Part shown: piece by piece, positions 19,201 to 29,200 of the stretch | How positions within the stretch are numbered: the first letter of the stretch is position 1 | How the letters are laid out: each line of letters opens with the position of its first letter | From: Bdellovibrio svalbardensis | GTDB taxonomy: Bacteria > Bdellovibrionota > Bdellovibrionia > Bdellovibrionales > Bdellovibrionaceae | Length of the DNA stretch: 64,000 nt | NCBI RefSeq assembly: GCF_029531655.1 | Contig: NZ_JANRMI010000002.1 | Coordinates: 310,001-374,000, forward strand | Direction: 5' to 3' | Position numbers and translations under genes: made by a program | Notes under the pieces: model-generated | The model's database searches: none | Seen by the model: the letters and a program-made list of their open reading frames with translations, nothing else | What the model was told of the DNA's origin: nothing

Positions 19201-20709
19201 CTAGAAGATCCCTTTTGTATCGCGCTTGTTGTTCACAAGTTTGTCGATAGGAATTTGTACGTTCAATTGTTTCACTTCATCAGCAGTCAAGTTCTCAAGG
19301 TTCTCAACCAAAGAGATGAAACGGTTGCGTTCTTCTTTAGTGATGATTCCATCAGTCAAAGTATCAAACTTGCGGATGTAGTCAGCACGTTTGAATGGTT
19401 TTGCTCCTGCTGGATGCGCGTTTGCTACGCCCAATTCATCAACCAATTTAGTTCCGTCTTTGAAAGTGATTTCAACACGACCACCGAAACGTTTTTTGTC
19501 TGGGTCTTGATCGTGGTAAGCCGCTGTCCAAGCTGGATCTTCTTGAGTTGAAATTTTGTGCCACAAAGCCACAGTGTCAGCACGTTTCGCACGCTCTGGA
19601 GCGTATGAGTTCACATGGTGCCAAGTTCCGTCTTGAAGGGCTACTGCGAAGATGTACATGATCGAGTGATCAAGAGTTTCGCGAGATGCATTTGGATCCA
19701 TTTTTTGCGGATCGTTTGCACCAGTACCGATAACATAGTGAGTGTGGTGAGACGTGTGGATCACGATGTTTGTGATGTCATCGAAGTTTGCAATCTTAGT
19801 TTTCATACGAGCTGCCAAGTCGATCAATGCTTGTGATTGATATTCAGCAGAGTGCTCTTTTGTGTATGTTTCAAGGATCGCGCGTTTTTCTTCGCCAACT
19901 TCTGGAAGTGGAACTTCGTATTTTCCATTTTTACCAGAAAGCATGTAAGCGATCACAGAGTCTTCACCTTCATAAATAGGAGATGGAGCACCTTCACCAC
20001 GCATAACACGGTCAACCGCTTCAATAGCTAGTTTACCAGCATGTGCAGGAGCGTATGCTTTCCAAGAAGAGATTTCACCTTTACGAGATTGACGAGTCGT
20101 GAAAGACACGTGAACCGCTTGTTGAATCGCCTGGAAGATAGTTTCAGTCGGAAGACCCAACAAAGTTCCGATACCACCAGCTTGAGCCGGGCACAGGTGA
20201 GCGATATGGTCTTTTTTGTACTCATGCAAGCAGATGCCTTTTACTAGATCAACGTGGATCTCGTAACCAGTCACGATACCTTTCAAAAGCTCTTTACCGT
20301 TTTTATTCATTTGCTGTGCAACAGCCAAGATTGCAGGGATGTTGTCACCAGGGTGAGAGTAGTCAGCTGCCAAGAAAGTATCATGGAAATCCAACTCACG
20401 AACGGCCGTTCCGTTCGCCCAAGCTGCCCATTCACAATCAAATTTTTGATCGTTCGGCATACCGAAAACAGTCGCACCAGAGTTGCGCGGATGAGCAATT
20501 GCCATCGCACGAGCCGAAGCCACAGGACGACGATTTGCTGCTGCAATCGCAACAGAAGCATTGTCGATGATACGATTGATAACCATATCTACAACATCAG
20601 CTTTGATCGGAGCATTGTCAGAAGAGATTTCTGCAAGTTTCCAAGCAAGTTGATCTTTGCGATCTAGTTTCTCTTTAGATGGATAAACACGTACTGTGTG
20701 TTTCTTCAT
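19201..20709 (-). CDS. prpD: 2-methylcitrate dehydratase (MmgE/PrpD family)
   Basis: Dehydrates 2-methylcitrate toward 2-methyl-cis-aconitate in the methylcitrate cycle. A 502-residue MmgE/PrpD-family protein at the expected length. Recognisable family blocks are [15 protein letters not shown] near residue 60, the [15 protein letters not shown] segment near residue 125, [16 protein letters not shown] near residue 150 and the [10 protein letters not shown] strand near the C-terminus. This iron-sulfur-independent enzyme would work with the synthase at 1134-2300 and prpB downstream. AAAGGA precedes ATG 20709. The upstream element with the GGTACGGCGTACC palindrome is shared with prpC. An immediate 3' inverted repeat may separate it from prpB. 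Confidence 0.93.
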   Translation of the reverse strand: MKKHTVRVYPSKEKLDRKDQLAWKLAEISSDNAPIKADVVDMVINRIIDNASVAIAAANRRPVASARAMAIAHPRNSGATVFGMPNDQKFDCEWAAWANGTAVRELDFHDTFLAADYSHPGDNIPAILAVAQQMNKNGKELLKGIVTGYEIHVDLVKGICLHEYKKDHIAHLCPAQAGGIGTLLGLPTETIFQAIQQAVHVSFTTRQSRKGEISSWKAYAPAHAGKLAIEAVDRVMRGEGAPSPIYEGEDSVIAYMLSGKNGKYEVPLPEVGEEKRAILETYTKEHSAEYQSQALIDLAARMKTKIANFDDITNIVIHTSHHTHYVIGTGANDPQKMDPNASRETLDHSIMYIFAVALQDGTWHHVNSYAPERAKRADTVALWHKISTQEDPAWTAAYHDQDPDKKRFGGRVEITFKDGTKLVDELGVANAHPAGAKPFKRADYIRKFDTLTDGIITKEERNRFISLVENLENLTADEVKQLNVQIPIDKLVNNKRDTKGIF

Positions 20710-20735
20710 GGAAAGTCCTTTCGATGAGGCGATGA

Positions 20736-20774
20736 GGTACGGCGTACCTTTTTGAGGCTCATTGCGTTAAGTTT
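20736..20774 (-). promoter_or_regulatory. Palindromic upstream element, copy 3 (before prpD)
   Basis: The palindrome GGTACGGCGTACC at 20736-20748 lies 26 bp before the prpD ATG. It continues through TTTTTGAGGCTCA (plus strand) and a GTTAA segment that closely match the prpC upstream region (2313-2350). The only change within the palindrome is the central C/G. Likely a shared operator or promoter element of a prp regulon. Confidence 0.62.
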
Positions 20775-20837
20775 GTATGTTAAAACAAGCAAAATTAACT
20801 TGGCCTCAGATAAGGGTCAAGGAGGTGAGGGCTTGAT

Positions 20838-21365
20838 TCAGAGCGAAATTGAGAATGATTTTTTCAAATGGAAATCAGCCTGAGGGCCAGGGTGGGCGAG
20901 GGCGAAAAAGCTGCGCGTTCCATCGGTAAATTCGATCACGGCGGTCATTCCCAAGTGGCGAGCGTGGAGCAAATCGTCTCCGCTCACGGATATTCGGAAA
21001 AAAGCCTCATTTTCTGAACTCTCACGGTGGGTCAGTTTGACGCCTAAATTTTGCGAGGGAGTCATGCCTTGACGGTAGCTGCTGAAAGCGTAGGCATTCC
21101 AGTCGCCGCTCGGAGCGCAGTTGACCTCAAAATAGGGGGCAGACTCTTCGAGACCTGTGGAAAAAAAGCACTCCAGACAAGTGTGCTTCCAAAGTTCATC
21201 ACGGCGGGCTGCAACCAGCGAACTTTCTGCGAAGCAAACTTGGCCAATGTCACCACGAATTGTGAATTCCAAAATCAGCTCGGTCGGAGTCGTCTTTTGA
21301 CTTGTCGTCTCGATACTGATGGAGCGCGTGAGTGGATTTTCGGCAAAGGGCTTCAGCAAATTCAT
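20838..21365 (-). CDS. DOMON-like domain protein
   Basis: About 175 residues, predicted beta-sandwich. The segment DELWKHTCLECFF followed by YFEVNCAPSGDWNAYAF matches the DOMON-like family seen in many proteobacteria. DOMON folds in general bind heme or sugars, but this bacterial subgroup has no settled function. The start is taken as the ATG at 21365 because it overlaps the TGA of the upstream thioesterase gene (ATGA) and has GGAGA about 9 nt before it; a longer in-frame start exists at 21383. No signal peptide, so probably cytosolic. Translational coupling to the thioesterase suggests a shared role, which cannot be named. Confidence 0.65.
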   Translation of the reverse strand: MNLLKPFAENPLTRSISIETTSQKTTPTELILEFTIRGDIGQVCFAESSLVAARRDELWKHTCLECFFSTGLEESAPYFEVNCAPSGDWNAYAFSSYRQGMTPSQNLGVKLTHRESSENEAFFRISVSGDDLLHARHLGMTAVIEFTDGTRSFFALAHPGPQADFHLKKSFSISL

Positions 21366-22138
21366 GCTTTTATCTTCTCCCATTCAAGGCGTGCTGTAAA
21401 AAGAATCTTATCATCTTCTAATCTGGCGCCACGATAAGTCGTAATGCCGGCCGAAACCTCGTCTACGGAAGGAGCCGAGCAGGAGCGTTCAACTTTTACT
21501 TTATCGCCCAGGTGAGTCTCTGCCAGGAAATTGACAGAGTAGCTCTTCAGAGCGAGCGACTTATGCAGATCATAATGAATTGAGTCCAAAATCCACTGTG
21601 CATATTTGGTGTTGTTCACATGTTGGTTGGTATCGAGGTCGGAGTTGCGCACTCTGAATTTTGCCAAGCTCTCGTAGGCTCCTTGAACGGGGATTTTCTC
21701 AGTGATCAGGCCATTGCTTTGATCAAGACAGATTTGCTCCCAAGGGCGAAGATCTTGAGATGGTAAAATCTTTTTTGTACGGCGATCCAAGGCCAACCAA
21801 CTGGTTGAACAGCGTCCGATGATTTCACCGTTGTCATCTTTAAGAAAAAACTCACGCGAAACAAAAGCCCCATCAGGGGGGCGAAGCCATGTCTCAACAC
21901 AGATATGTTGACCGATCGCTGGCCAAGAGCTCATTTGCAAAGTTTGTCGAGTGAGGACCCAGAAAAGACCTTGCTGTTCCATGTCCTTAATCCCGAAACC
22001 TAAAGTCTCTGCATGCATCCACGCGGTTTCTTGAATCAGATTCAAGACGCCATAGAGTCCAAGTCGTCCCATGGGATTCACTAAGAGGCTTGTGATTTTG
22101 AAACGTTCAGACCAGAGTTTTTTAATTTCTTGAGACAT
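21362..22138 (-). CDS. Acyl-ACP thioesterase family protein
   Basis: A 258-residue double hot-dog protein of the acyl-ACP thioesterase family (PF01643 type), which releases fatty acids from acyl carrier protein or acyl-CoA in the cytosol. The second hot-dog contains the catalytic region RNSDLDTNQHVNNTKYAQW, with the Asp/Asn/His arrangement (D-x-N-x-H-V-N-N) typical of the family. The first hot-dog has IQETAWMHAETLGFG. It is first in a two-gene operon with the DOMON-like protein (ATGA overlap). The upstream intergenic region is shared with the divergent XRE regulator gene, which might control it. Confidence 0.82.
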   Translation of the reverse strand: MSQEIKKLWSERFKITSLLVNPMGRLGLYGVLNLIQETAWMHAETLGFGIKDMEQQGLFWVLTRQTLQMSSWPAIGQHICVETWLRPPDGAFVSREFFLKDDNGEIIGRCSTSWLALDRRTKKILPSQDLRPWEQICLDQSNGLITEKIPVQGAYESLAKFRVRNSDLDTNQHVNNTKYAQWILDSIHYDLHKSLALKSYSVNFLAETHLGDKVKVERSCSAPSVDEVSAGITTYRGARLEDDKILFTARLEWEKIKA

Positions 22139-22327
22139 AAAATGAGTAAACCTCTATTAGTGTTGTATCAATGTAAGGAAACATGAAGTCTCTACTTAAA
22201 CTTAAGGCAGTTTGTAAAAAAACAGGAAGTAATTTATTTATTTCCATGTATACTGTGTTTGTTTAGGATGTCGTAAGTTTGAAGGCATTGAAAGAGTTAA
22301 TCTTTCGCAAGAGTGAAAAGCAAATGC

Positions 22328-22357
22328 TTGTCACATTTAACTGATTATGTTTATTCT
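22328..22357 (+). promoter_or_regulatory. Candidate sigma-70-type promoter of the XRE gene
   Basis: TTGTCA at 22328-22333 and TATTCT at 22352-22357 with 18-bp spacing, 25 bp before the ATG at 22382. A second A+T-rich -10-like site (TATACT, about 22249-22254) lies further upstream. Confidence 0.4.
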
Positions 22358-22381
22358 AAATAAAATTTAGGTGGAAATCAC

Positions 22382-22660
22382 ATGAAACAAAAAAATATGC
22401 TAGCAGATTTCTTGAAACAAAAACGTGTAGCGGCAGGCCTTTCACAAAGAGATGTTGCAGATAAATTGGGTTATTCAACTCCGCAGTTTATTTCTAATTG
22501 GGAACGTGGTGTGTCTCACCCACCAATCAACGCTTTGAAACGTTTGGGCGAACTTTATAAAGTATCTGCAGAAGATCTTTTTGAAGTGACACTCAGTGCG
22601 ACTATCCAAGAGGTGACTCAGGATTTACGCAGAAAATTTGCTACAAGCAAAGCACGCTAA
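22382..22660 (+). CDS. XRE-family DNA-binding regulator
   Basis: A 92-residue protein that is almost entirely one HTH_3/XRE domain: LADFLKQKRVAAGLSQRDVADKLG, then YSTPQFISNWERGVSHPP (recognition helix region) and LKRLGELYKVSAEDLFE. The short C-terminal tail is basic. It likely binds DNA as a dimer and regulates nearby genes or itself. AGGTGG lies 7 nt before the ATG. It has its own terminator. Neighbours are the divergent thioesterase operon and a lineage-specific protein gene downstream. Confidence 0.88.
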   Translation: MKQKNMLADFLKQKRVAAGLSQRDVADKLGYSTPQFISNWERGVSHPPINALKRLGELYKVSAEDLFEVTLSATIQEVTQDLRRKFATSKAR

Positions 22661-22686
22661 GATTATTTCTTTAAAATGAATAGGTA

Positions 22687-22711
22687 AAAAGCCCCTAAAT
22701 TGGGGCTTTTT
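22687..22711 (+). terminator. Intrinsic terminator of the XRE gene
   Basis: Stem AAAAGCCCC / GGGGCTTTT with a 6-nt loop and trailing T's, 27 bp after the stop. Confidence 0.9.
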
Positions 22712-22769
22712 GCTTTTTTATAGCTTAAACCTGAGATAAACTCGTTATTATTTAGGTGAAATTATAGCC

Positions 22770-23408
22770 ATGCACGTTCTCGCCAAGCAGTTTAAAATTC
22801 TAAGTGAAGAGCTGAGCGACCTGATTGAAAAAGAAGGTTGGGTGGTCCGCCCATATCAAATGGACTCTTTGCCGTTTTTTAGTGCGCTTTCGGATGAGAT
22901 GAAACAATCGGTTTGTGAAGAGTTGAAGGAATACTTGGGCATCTGTCGACAGACGCAGGCGGCAGGGCATAGCATCTCGGATGCTCGGTTTTTGGTTAAT
23001 GAGGCTCGTGAGCATCACGGGTTCTACTTTCATGAAGATGTAAATAAGTTGATCGAGAAGGGTGATGTGGTTGAATTTTACACTTCAAATCACCTGCAGA
23101 TTTTTAGAACCTTCAACTACTTTGAATACACCAGTTACACGATCGAAGATATCTACTGCCGCCCTTGGTTTTCTTTGTATGAGCGAGATGATGAAGTGAC
23201 AAAAAGAATTCTTGAAATGGCAGTTCCCGTATTCGCAGGAAAACAACTGACGCCATTATTGCTCGACGTGGGTGTCCACCTGATCACAGAGCGGTACTCT
23301 TTAGAAAGACTGCAACTACGCAACAAAGCCAACTGGATCGCCCCTCTATTTAAGGACGAAGACCAAATCGGCTATGTTAATGTTTTGAGAGTGGAACCGC
23401 TTACATAG
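22770..23408 (+). CDS. Lineage-specific protein, family A (paralogue of the 53300 gene)
   Basis: A 212-residue cytoplasmic protein with no domain I recognise and no signal peptide. It is clearly paralogous to the 226-residue protein at 53300-53980. Shared landmarks are the N-terminal VRPY/VRPF segment followed by LPFF/LPHF, the region around LxIFRTFNYFEYTSYTIEDIY (here) versus LYRNLRYYDFCSYSIEELY (there), a W-rich turn (PWFSL / EWWNL), then an RDxEVT/RDAEIT helix. Conserved aromatics and charges suggest a folded functional domain. It follows the XRE gene after a terminator, so it is probably transcribed alone. The last codons and stop lie inside a duplicated hairpin (23396-23441). Confidence 0.7.
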   Translation: MHVLAKQFKILSEELSDLIEKEGWVVRPYQMDSLPFFSALSDEMKQSVCEELKEYLGICRQTQAAGHSISDARFLVNEAREHHGFYFHEDVNKLIEKGDVVEFYTSNHLQIFRTFNYFEYTSYTIEDIYCRPWFSLYERDDEVTKRILEMAVPVFAGKQLTPLLLDVGVHLITERYSLERLQLRNKANWIAPLFKDEDQIGYVNVLRVEPLT

Positions 23409-23441
23409 CGGTCCAAAGTTAGGCACCGCTTACATAGCGGT
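23396..23441. repeat. Duplicated hairpin overlapping a stop codon
   Basis: ACCGCTTACATAGCGGT occurs at 23396-23412 and again at 23425-23441 (29-bp period). Each copy forms a 6-bp stem with a 5-nt loop. The first copy contains the stop codon of the 22770 gene; the second lies 5 bp from the end of the convergent tamA gene. Probably an end-of-transcript structure between convergent genes. Confidence 0.6.
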
Positions 23442-23445
23442 CCCC

Positions 23446-26244
23446 CTAGAAGGTTCCGATCGACAAGTGAATTCTCCAAGGACTTTCCCCTGGCTGCATA
23501 TTCAGCTTCCAAGCCATATCGACACTTAATGGTCCGACTGGGGTGTTGTAGCGAATTCCAAAGCCCGTGGAGGCTCGGTAAGGTTCTTTGATATCCAAGC
23601 CCTCAATCAGAACTTCACCGGCATCGTAGAACGCGGCTCCGCCCAAACTGCCGTAAACAGGGAAGCGCAATTCTGACTTGATCAAGAACATCGTAGAGTC
23701 TGTCGTCAGATAGTACTTGTTACTGGTGCCTTCAATGCCCAAGTCTTTATTGTTCGGGAAATACTCAGTCCCGGCTTCATAGCCGCGCACTGTTGAAGTT
23801 CCACCAAGGCTGAATCCCTTTTTATCCCATGGGACACCATTAATATTCGAATTCGTTTGTGCCAAGTTTTTGAGATAACCGCCACGAACCTGGTTGGCCC
23901 ACACAACGGGTTGTTTCTGCCAGCGATCCACATGCCAGTAGTGGGTAAAGCTGGCCACCGCACGCCAGTACTTGATTGTTTCCGTAGAACCAATAACCGG
24001 GTCTGAGTATTCTGCAGTGACCCGAGTGAAAGTTCCACGGGTAGGTGTGAAAGGATTGTCGCGATAGTCAAAGTCCACATTGGGGCCCGTGGTGACGATG
24101 TCTTGGCGGGTCGGTTGGTAAGGATAGCGTTCATCCAAACCATAGTCTTTTACCTGCGCCATTGACCAAACGTCGTAAGTTCCCAGGATATGGGTGGTCA
24201 GATCTTTTTCCAGAGAGTAGGTGTATGAATTCACGTCAGTGATCTGACCGACATTGTAATCGGTAATTTGACTGGAACGAGTGATATTGATGCGACCACG
24301 CAGTTTTGTATCAAACAAATAAGGTTCCAAATAGCCCAGGACAATTTTACTTTCCAGGTATTTAAACTCAGTGACGTTGTAATTTCCTTCAAGGCGCAAA
24401 GAAAGACCGCGTCCGGTTCCCAGAAGATTGCGATAAGCGATGCTGGTGTATCCACGCAAAGTGAAAGTTCGCTCATTTGTCGCGCCGGCACCCACCGTGA
24501 AAAGACCTGGATCACGTTCTGTTACTTTCACCAAAACCGTGCGGTTGGCTTGAGTGGTTTTTTCTTCCAAAGTGCGCACTTCAATGGTGCTGAAGAATCC
24601 CGTACGTTGCAGATGAGTGATCGAGTCTTCAATCTTTTGTGGAGTGATCAATTGCCCCGGTTCAACGTCCAATTCCTTGAGGATGACATAGTCTTTGGTG
24701 AAGTTATTACCCTCAATGACGATGGAGGCCGCGCGTACTTGGGGGCCTTCGAAAATCTTAAAATGAAGAATGGCCTGAGTGCTGGTTTCGTCGTAGGTGA
24801 CGAGATCTTCTTTTTCATTCAGAAGCTGCATCTCGATATAGCCATTGTTTTTATAATAATTTTTGATGTTCGAAACTGCCGCTTCAATTTGACTAAGCTT
24901 TAGAGGTCCCGGATTCAGACTTGTGACCTTAAGAAGCTGTTCATTGGAGTAAGCACTATTGCCGCTGAACTCCACAGCTTTAATAACTGTCAGAGGCCCC
25001 TCGGTCAGATTGACGAAGAGAGTGACTTCCGTTTTGTCGCGATTGTATTGGAAGCGAGTCGAGACGATTTTTGTCTGCAAATAACCTTCGTTTTGCAGCT
25101 GCAAAGCCAGATTGCGCACGCCCGTATCAAGGTCATCCTTGTTAAAGTAGCCCTTATCAACAATCTCTGAACTGTGAGTCTTAATAAAGTGGCTGTAGTA
25201 GGCAGGCTTTCGGCTGAACTTACCATTGATCACAATGTCTTGGATTTTTATCCGTGGGCCTTCGTCGATTTCAAAAACAATTTTCTTAAAGAAGGGAGTA
25301 TTGGTTTCTACTTCCTGCTGGTTCACTTCGGCGCGCGCATAACCTTCCGCCAAGTAGTAAGCGCGAATTTTTTGTGCAAGTTCGGCGCCGATTGTTGGGT
25401 TCGCAGAATAGAAGGTATCCAGATCGATCGCATTCTTGATTTTTCGTTCGCTGAGCAAATAAATGCCTTTGAACTCAAAGGCATACTTTTCAACTCGTTC
25501 CAGGCGATAAGTCAAAGTGGCTTCGGCTTCGTCTTTACTATAAGAGATTGTCGGACCCGTAAGATCGGCGCGAACATAATGCTCTTTAGTTAAAAAATCC
25601 CGGGCGCGTTTGTTGATATCCGCCAAAGTTTTATCGGTTAAAGGATCGTCGACAACTTTTTCGAGTTTGATGGCCAAAGACTTGTTAAGTTCCTGGTTGG
25701 CGCTTTGCAGGATGATGTTTGCGACCAGGGTGCGTTTATTTTCAGTCACTTTAACGTGAATATCAACGTTGCCATCTTCTCGTGGTGGCATTTCGATATC
25801 GATGACGGCATTGAAGAAACCCAGGTCTTTATAGCTTTGACGAAGTTTTTCACCTTGATCAATTAAAGTCTGCTGATCAAAGACGTCGCCGGATTTAATT
25901 GCCAAATAGTTGGCGGCCTCAGACTTGGAAAGATACTTCAATCCCTGGAACTGCACTTCGCCAATACGCTTTGTTTTGATATAGGTCACTTTGTAGACAT
26001 TGCCGCTGTCTAGGACCTGCAAACGATCAAAGTCAGGGCGGAGCTGAATGAAACGAATGATCTCATCAACTTGGTCCAAACCAATGCGATCATTTTGGGC
26101 CTGTGGAAAGCGTTTGTAAATATCAGCGCGCACTTCTGCTGGGAAGTTGGAAAGGTCGATATTTTTTTTAGCCCAAGCCGAACAAGTTCCCAAGGTAATC
26201 AGCAAAGCGGCTGAGAGAGTCAAAGCGCGAGAGGAAAAAATCAT
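23446..26244 (-). CDS. tamA: TamA/BamA-family outer-membrane assembly protein
   Basis: A 932-residue Omp85-superfamily protein that inserts or assembles proteins in the outer membrane. Signal peptide ends near CSAWA (about residue 25). The periplasmic part runs to about residue 540 and shows repeated POTRA signatures (for example IGEVQFQGLKYLS, IKIQDIVINGKFS, IKAVEFSGNSAYS and ASIVIEGNNFTKD), which I count as six or seven. The C-terminal beta-barrel carries the VRGY motif (STVRGYEAGTEYFP) and ends in phenylalanine (SIGTF). It overlaps the TamB gene by ATGA, so it is assigned as the TamA partner. The POTRA count is higher than E. coli TamA (three) or BamA (five), so the symbol is by context. 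A role as a second BamA cannot be excluded. Confidence 0.82.
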   Translation of the reverse strand: MIFSSRALTLSAALLITLGTCSAWAKKNIDLSNFPAEVRADIYKRFPQAQNDRIGLDQVDEIIRFIQLRPDFDRLQVLDSGNVYKVTYIKTKRIGEVQFQGLKYLSKSEAANYLAIKSGDVFDQQTLIDQGEKLRQSYKDLGFFNAVIDIEMPPREDGNVDIHVKVTENKRTLVANIILQSANQELNKSLAIKLEKVVDDPLTDKTLADINKRARDFLTKEHYVRADLTGPTISYSKDEAEATLTYRLERVEKYAFEFKGIYLLSERKIKNAIDLDTFYSANPTIGAELAQKIRAYYLAEGYARAEVNQQEVETNTPFFKKIVFEIDEGPRIKIQDIVINGKFSRKPAYYSHFIKTHSSEIVDKGYFNKDDLDTGVRNLALQLQNEGYLQTKIVSTRFQYNRDKTEVTLFVNLTEGPLTVIKAVEFSGNSAYSNEQLLKVTSLNPGPLKLSQIEAAVSNIKNYYKNNGYIEMQLLNEKEDLVTYDETSTQAILHFKIFEGPQVRAASIVIEGNNFTKDYVILKELDVEPGQLITPQKIEDSITHLQRTGFFSTIEVRTLEEKTTQANRTVLVKVTERDPGLFTVGAGATNERTFTLRGYTSIAYRNLLGTGRGLSLRLEGNYNVTEFKYLESKIVLGYLEPYLFDTKLRGRINITRSSQITDYNVGQITDVNSYTYSLEKDLTTHILGTYDVWSMAQVKDYGLDERYPYQPTRQDIVTTGPNVDFDYRDNPFTPTRGTFTRVTAEYSDPVIGSTETIKYWRAVASFTHYWHVDRWQKQPVVWANQVRGGYLKNLAQTNSNINGVPWDKKGFSLGGTSTVRGYEAGTEYFPNNKDLGIEGTSNKYYLTTDSTMFLIKSELRFPVYGSLGGAAFYDAGEVLIEGLDIKEPYRASTGFGIRYNTPVGPLSVDMAWKLNMQPGESPWRIHLSIGTF

Positions 26245-29200
26245 TTAAACTCCCGCTTAAATTCAAGATCAAGACCGAACACGTTTTCCGTTTCCTGAGG
26301 AGTATTTTGAAGGATTGAGTTTTCATAAAGGCTCTTGTTTTCGTAAGAACCAATGGCCGTATAATTTGCGTTTAGCAAATACTCAAGTTTTACATCATAA
26401 CCGACGACATCGCCACTTACGGGACGGCTGCCTGAAACCTTCACTCGTTCCGACAATTTTCTGCTTAAAGTGATCTTCGGAATACTGATATTGCGAAGGG
26501 AGTCGTATTGCGAGGTGACCGCAAGGTCGAAGGTGACACCAAGAGTGCTTTCCAGGGTTTTATTGGCCTGTTTGGTGATGACTCCCAAACCAATTTCATA
26601 ACCTGTTTGTTCAGCGACGGATTTTTGCTGTCCCGCAGTTTGATCCAGACTGGTTGAAGTGACTCCGAGGGCAATCAAAGAAACGATATCCTGATCACTC
26701 AATGGGGGAACCGAGCTCATTTTAATGTTCAGATTTTTCGCAGAACCTTGTGCGATCAACGTGATGTCGTATTCGTTGATACGAGAATTCGCCGTCACGA
26801 ACAGATTTGGATTGATCTCGTTGGGGTCTGTGAAATCAATGGTCGCATTTTGCACGTCGAACAATTTGTCTTTAAAGATCAATCTTGATTTGCGATCCGC
26901 AGTGATTCTGCCAGAAAGAATAGGGTTGGTGGGAGGCCCTTTGACCTGCAAGTTTCCTAGAACTGCACCTTCAAAAAGAGACATTTTCACCGGCAACGGG
27001 CGATCCAAAATGATCTGAATGTCCAAAAGAACAGGCTCGAATTGTGATTCGCGAAGGACCTTTGGTAAGTACACACTTTGCTTGATTCCAGCCACGCCAC
27101 CAGTGCTGTCCGTGAACTCTTTTTCGACTAATCCGCCAGTCACATGGTAAACCCCAGACAAAGTGAAGGGGAACCAGTGCCCCGCAAAAGCCAGGTCGGC
27201 ATTGCCGCTGGTGCGAACTTTATCGGGAACATTCAAAGAGACATTTTCCAAATGCGCTTGGATTGAAGTCTGTAGGTCTTTCGGTCCTTTAATGATAATG
27301 CTGCCTTCGCCCGCCAATGTACCGCCAGCAATCTGGCCTCGGATATCACCAATTAGAATTCGGCTTTGTGAGAAAGACACTTCCGTGGAAAGTTTTTCGA
27401 TGGCGTGAGGGAAGCCTTTGATTTTGACATAGGCATTCTTAAGATTTGCCGTTCCCAAAATTTCCGGTTTTGTCAGGGCGCCACTGATGCCAGCTGAGAT
27501 ATTTAATGGGCCACCCAGATCTTCCAGGAATGGCATAAAGATTTGCAATAGACGCAGATCCGTTTGCGCATCGATATTCAAATTCAAACGCTCGGTGGTG
27601 AAGTTACTGCCGCCAATGCGAATGGTATTACTTGGTCCTTTAAGCACGAAATTCTTAATATTAATCAAACCATTTTCGCTGGTGATATCCACCGGACCGC
27701 TATTGGCAAGGCTCATGTGGCTGCGTTTAAGGAAGAAGTTATCTATATGAACTTTGCCGGTTGATCTAAAGAGATCGCCGCTGTCGGAGCGGAGGTCGAT
27801 CACCGCGGAAAGATTGGAATCATATTCGGAAGCCAAATTAGCTCCGCCAACCAAAGCCAGCAAATTTGAGTAGCTCCAGTTGATCGTCTTCATCTTTATC
27901 AATAGCGGAGCGGCGCCTTTTTCGTAAGGATATTGGAATTCACCGTTGACCTTGTCGCCAAAAAGGCTGACTTGACCGGAAAGGCTGCGCTTGTCCGTGC
28001 GAAGAATGAAGTTGGAGTTTGGCAGATCTTGATCTTCAACGATGGTGTCCACGATGGCACCTTTGATCATCACATGGGGATTTTTGATCGAATCATTGAT
28101 CTCAGAAGAGAAATTTAATGTTCCATAGATGTTGGAATTAATACCCGCAACTATGTTGGACTCTTCCAATTTCCAGTTTTTACCATCCATCTGCAGACCA
28201 AGAATTTGTTCCGAGCTGATGCCGCCAGTGACATTGACGACGGAAGAGTTTTTCAAGAGCTGAACTTTTTGGGTTTTGATGTTTCCATTCGTGGCTTCCA
28301 CATTGAAGTGGAGTTGATCAAAGTTTTCTTTGCCCAGGAAAACGTTTTTGAAGCTGGATTCAACTTTGTAATTCAACTTCCAAAAATTCAAAGGTCCATC
28401 GAAGCGGGCCTTTGCGGCGCCAGTTCCTTGCAGGCCCATCGGGAAGCGATAAAAGCCGTCCAAGATTGTTGCCACATCGGCAAGCTCGGTTGTCGGCGAA
28501 CTCACGCTGCCTGAGACCCGGTCGTGGTTCAGATCGACATCGAGATTTCCGATGTACTGAGTTTTGTTTTGTGCGCCAGCAAGATCTTGGAAAAGCAGAT
28601 GGCCTTTTTTCAAACTCACATTTGAGATCACATTGCCTAAATTAAAATCTTCAAAAATGAAATCACGTGCGTTAACGCTCATATCAAAGGTTGCCGTGGA
28701 GGTGTTGCCCTCGGTCGTGCCTTCGATGCTAGCGCTTCCTTGCATTTTTAGGTTGGCAAGATTTTGAACATTTTTGAAATCAAGTTTTTTGGTCTTGTAG
28801 GAAATCTTGAATCCAGTATCGAAGTCAATGACACCGTCGCTGGAGCCCGTGCTGTCACCCAACGTAAGATTTGCGTTATAAGCAATGGCTTTGGGTGTTA
28901 CCTGCATGCGTCCGTTTGCAGACATCGATTTCAAGTTTAAAAGCGCAGTGCCCTTTTTGTTGTTTTCGGATTTGACCCAGATATTGTCAGCGCGGATCTG
29001 TGAACCATCGCAGGTCATGCTGAAAGTGGGTTTGATTTTGCCAGAGCAAGGCAGTTCCGCCGTTGCTGACATTCCAGCCGGAATATTGGCAAGATCCAAT
29101 GAAACAAAAAGCTTCTGTAAATCCAGGCTCTCAACTTTGACATGAGATTTGAAGTCAAAGTCTCCATCCAATTCAATTTGTGACTTGAGCAATGAAGCGG

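Noticed and set aside
24268-24903. 211-codon plus-strand frame inside tamA
   Set aside because: Antisense to conserved POTRA and barrel codons of tamA; no domain, no Shine-Dalgarno site.
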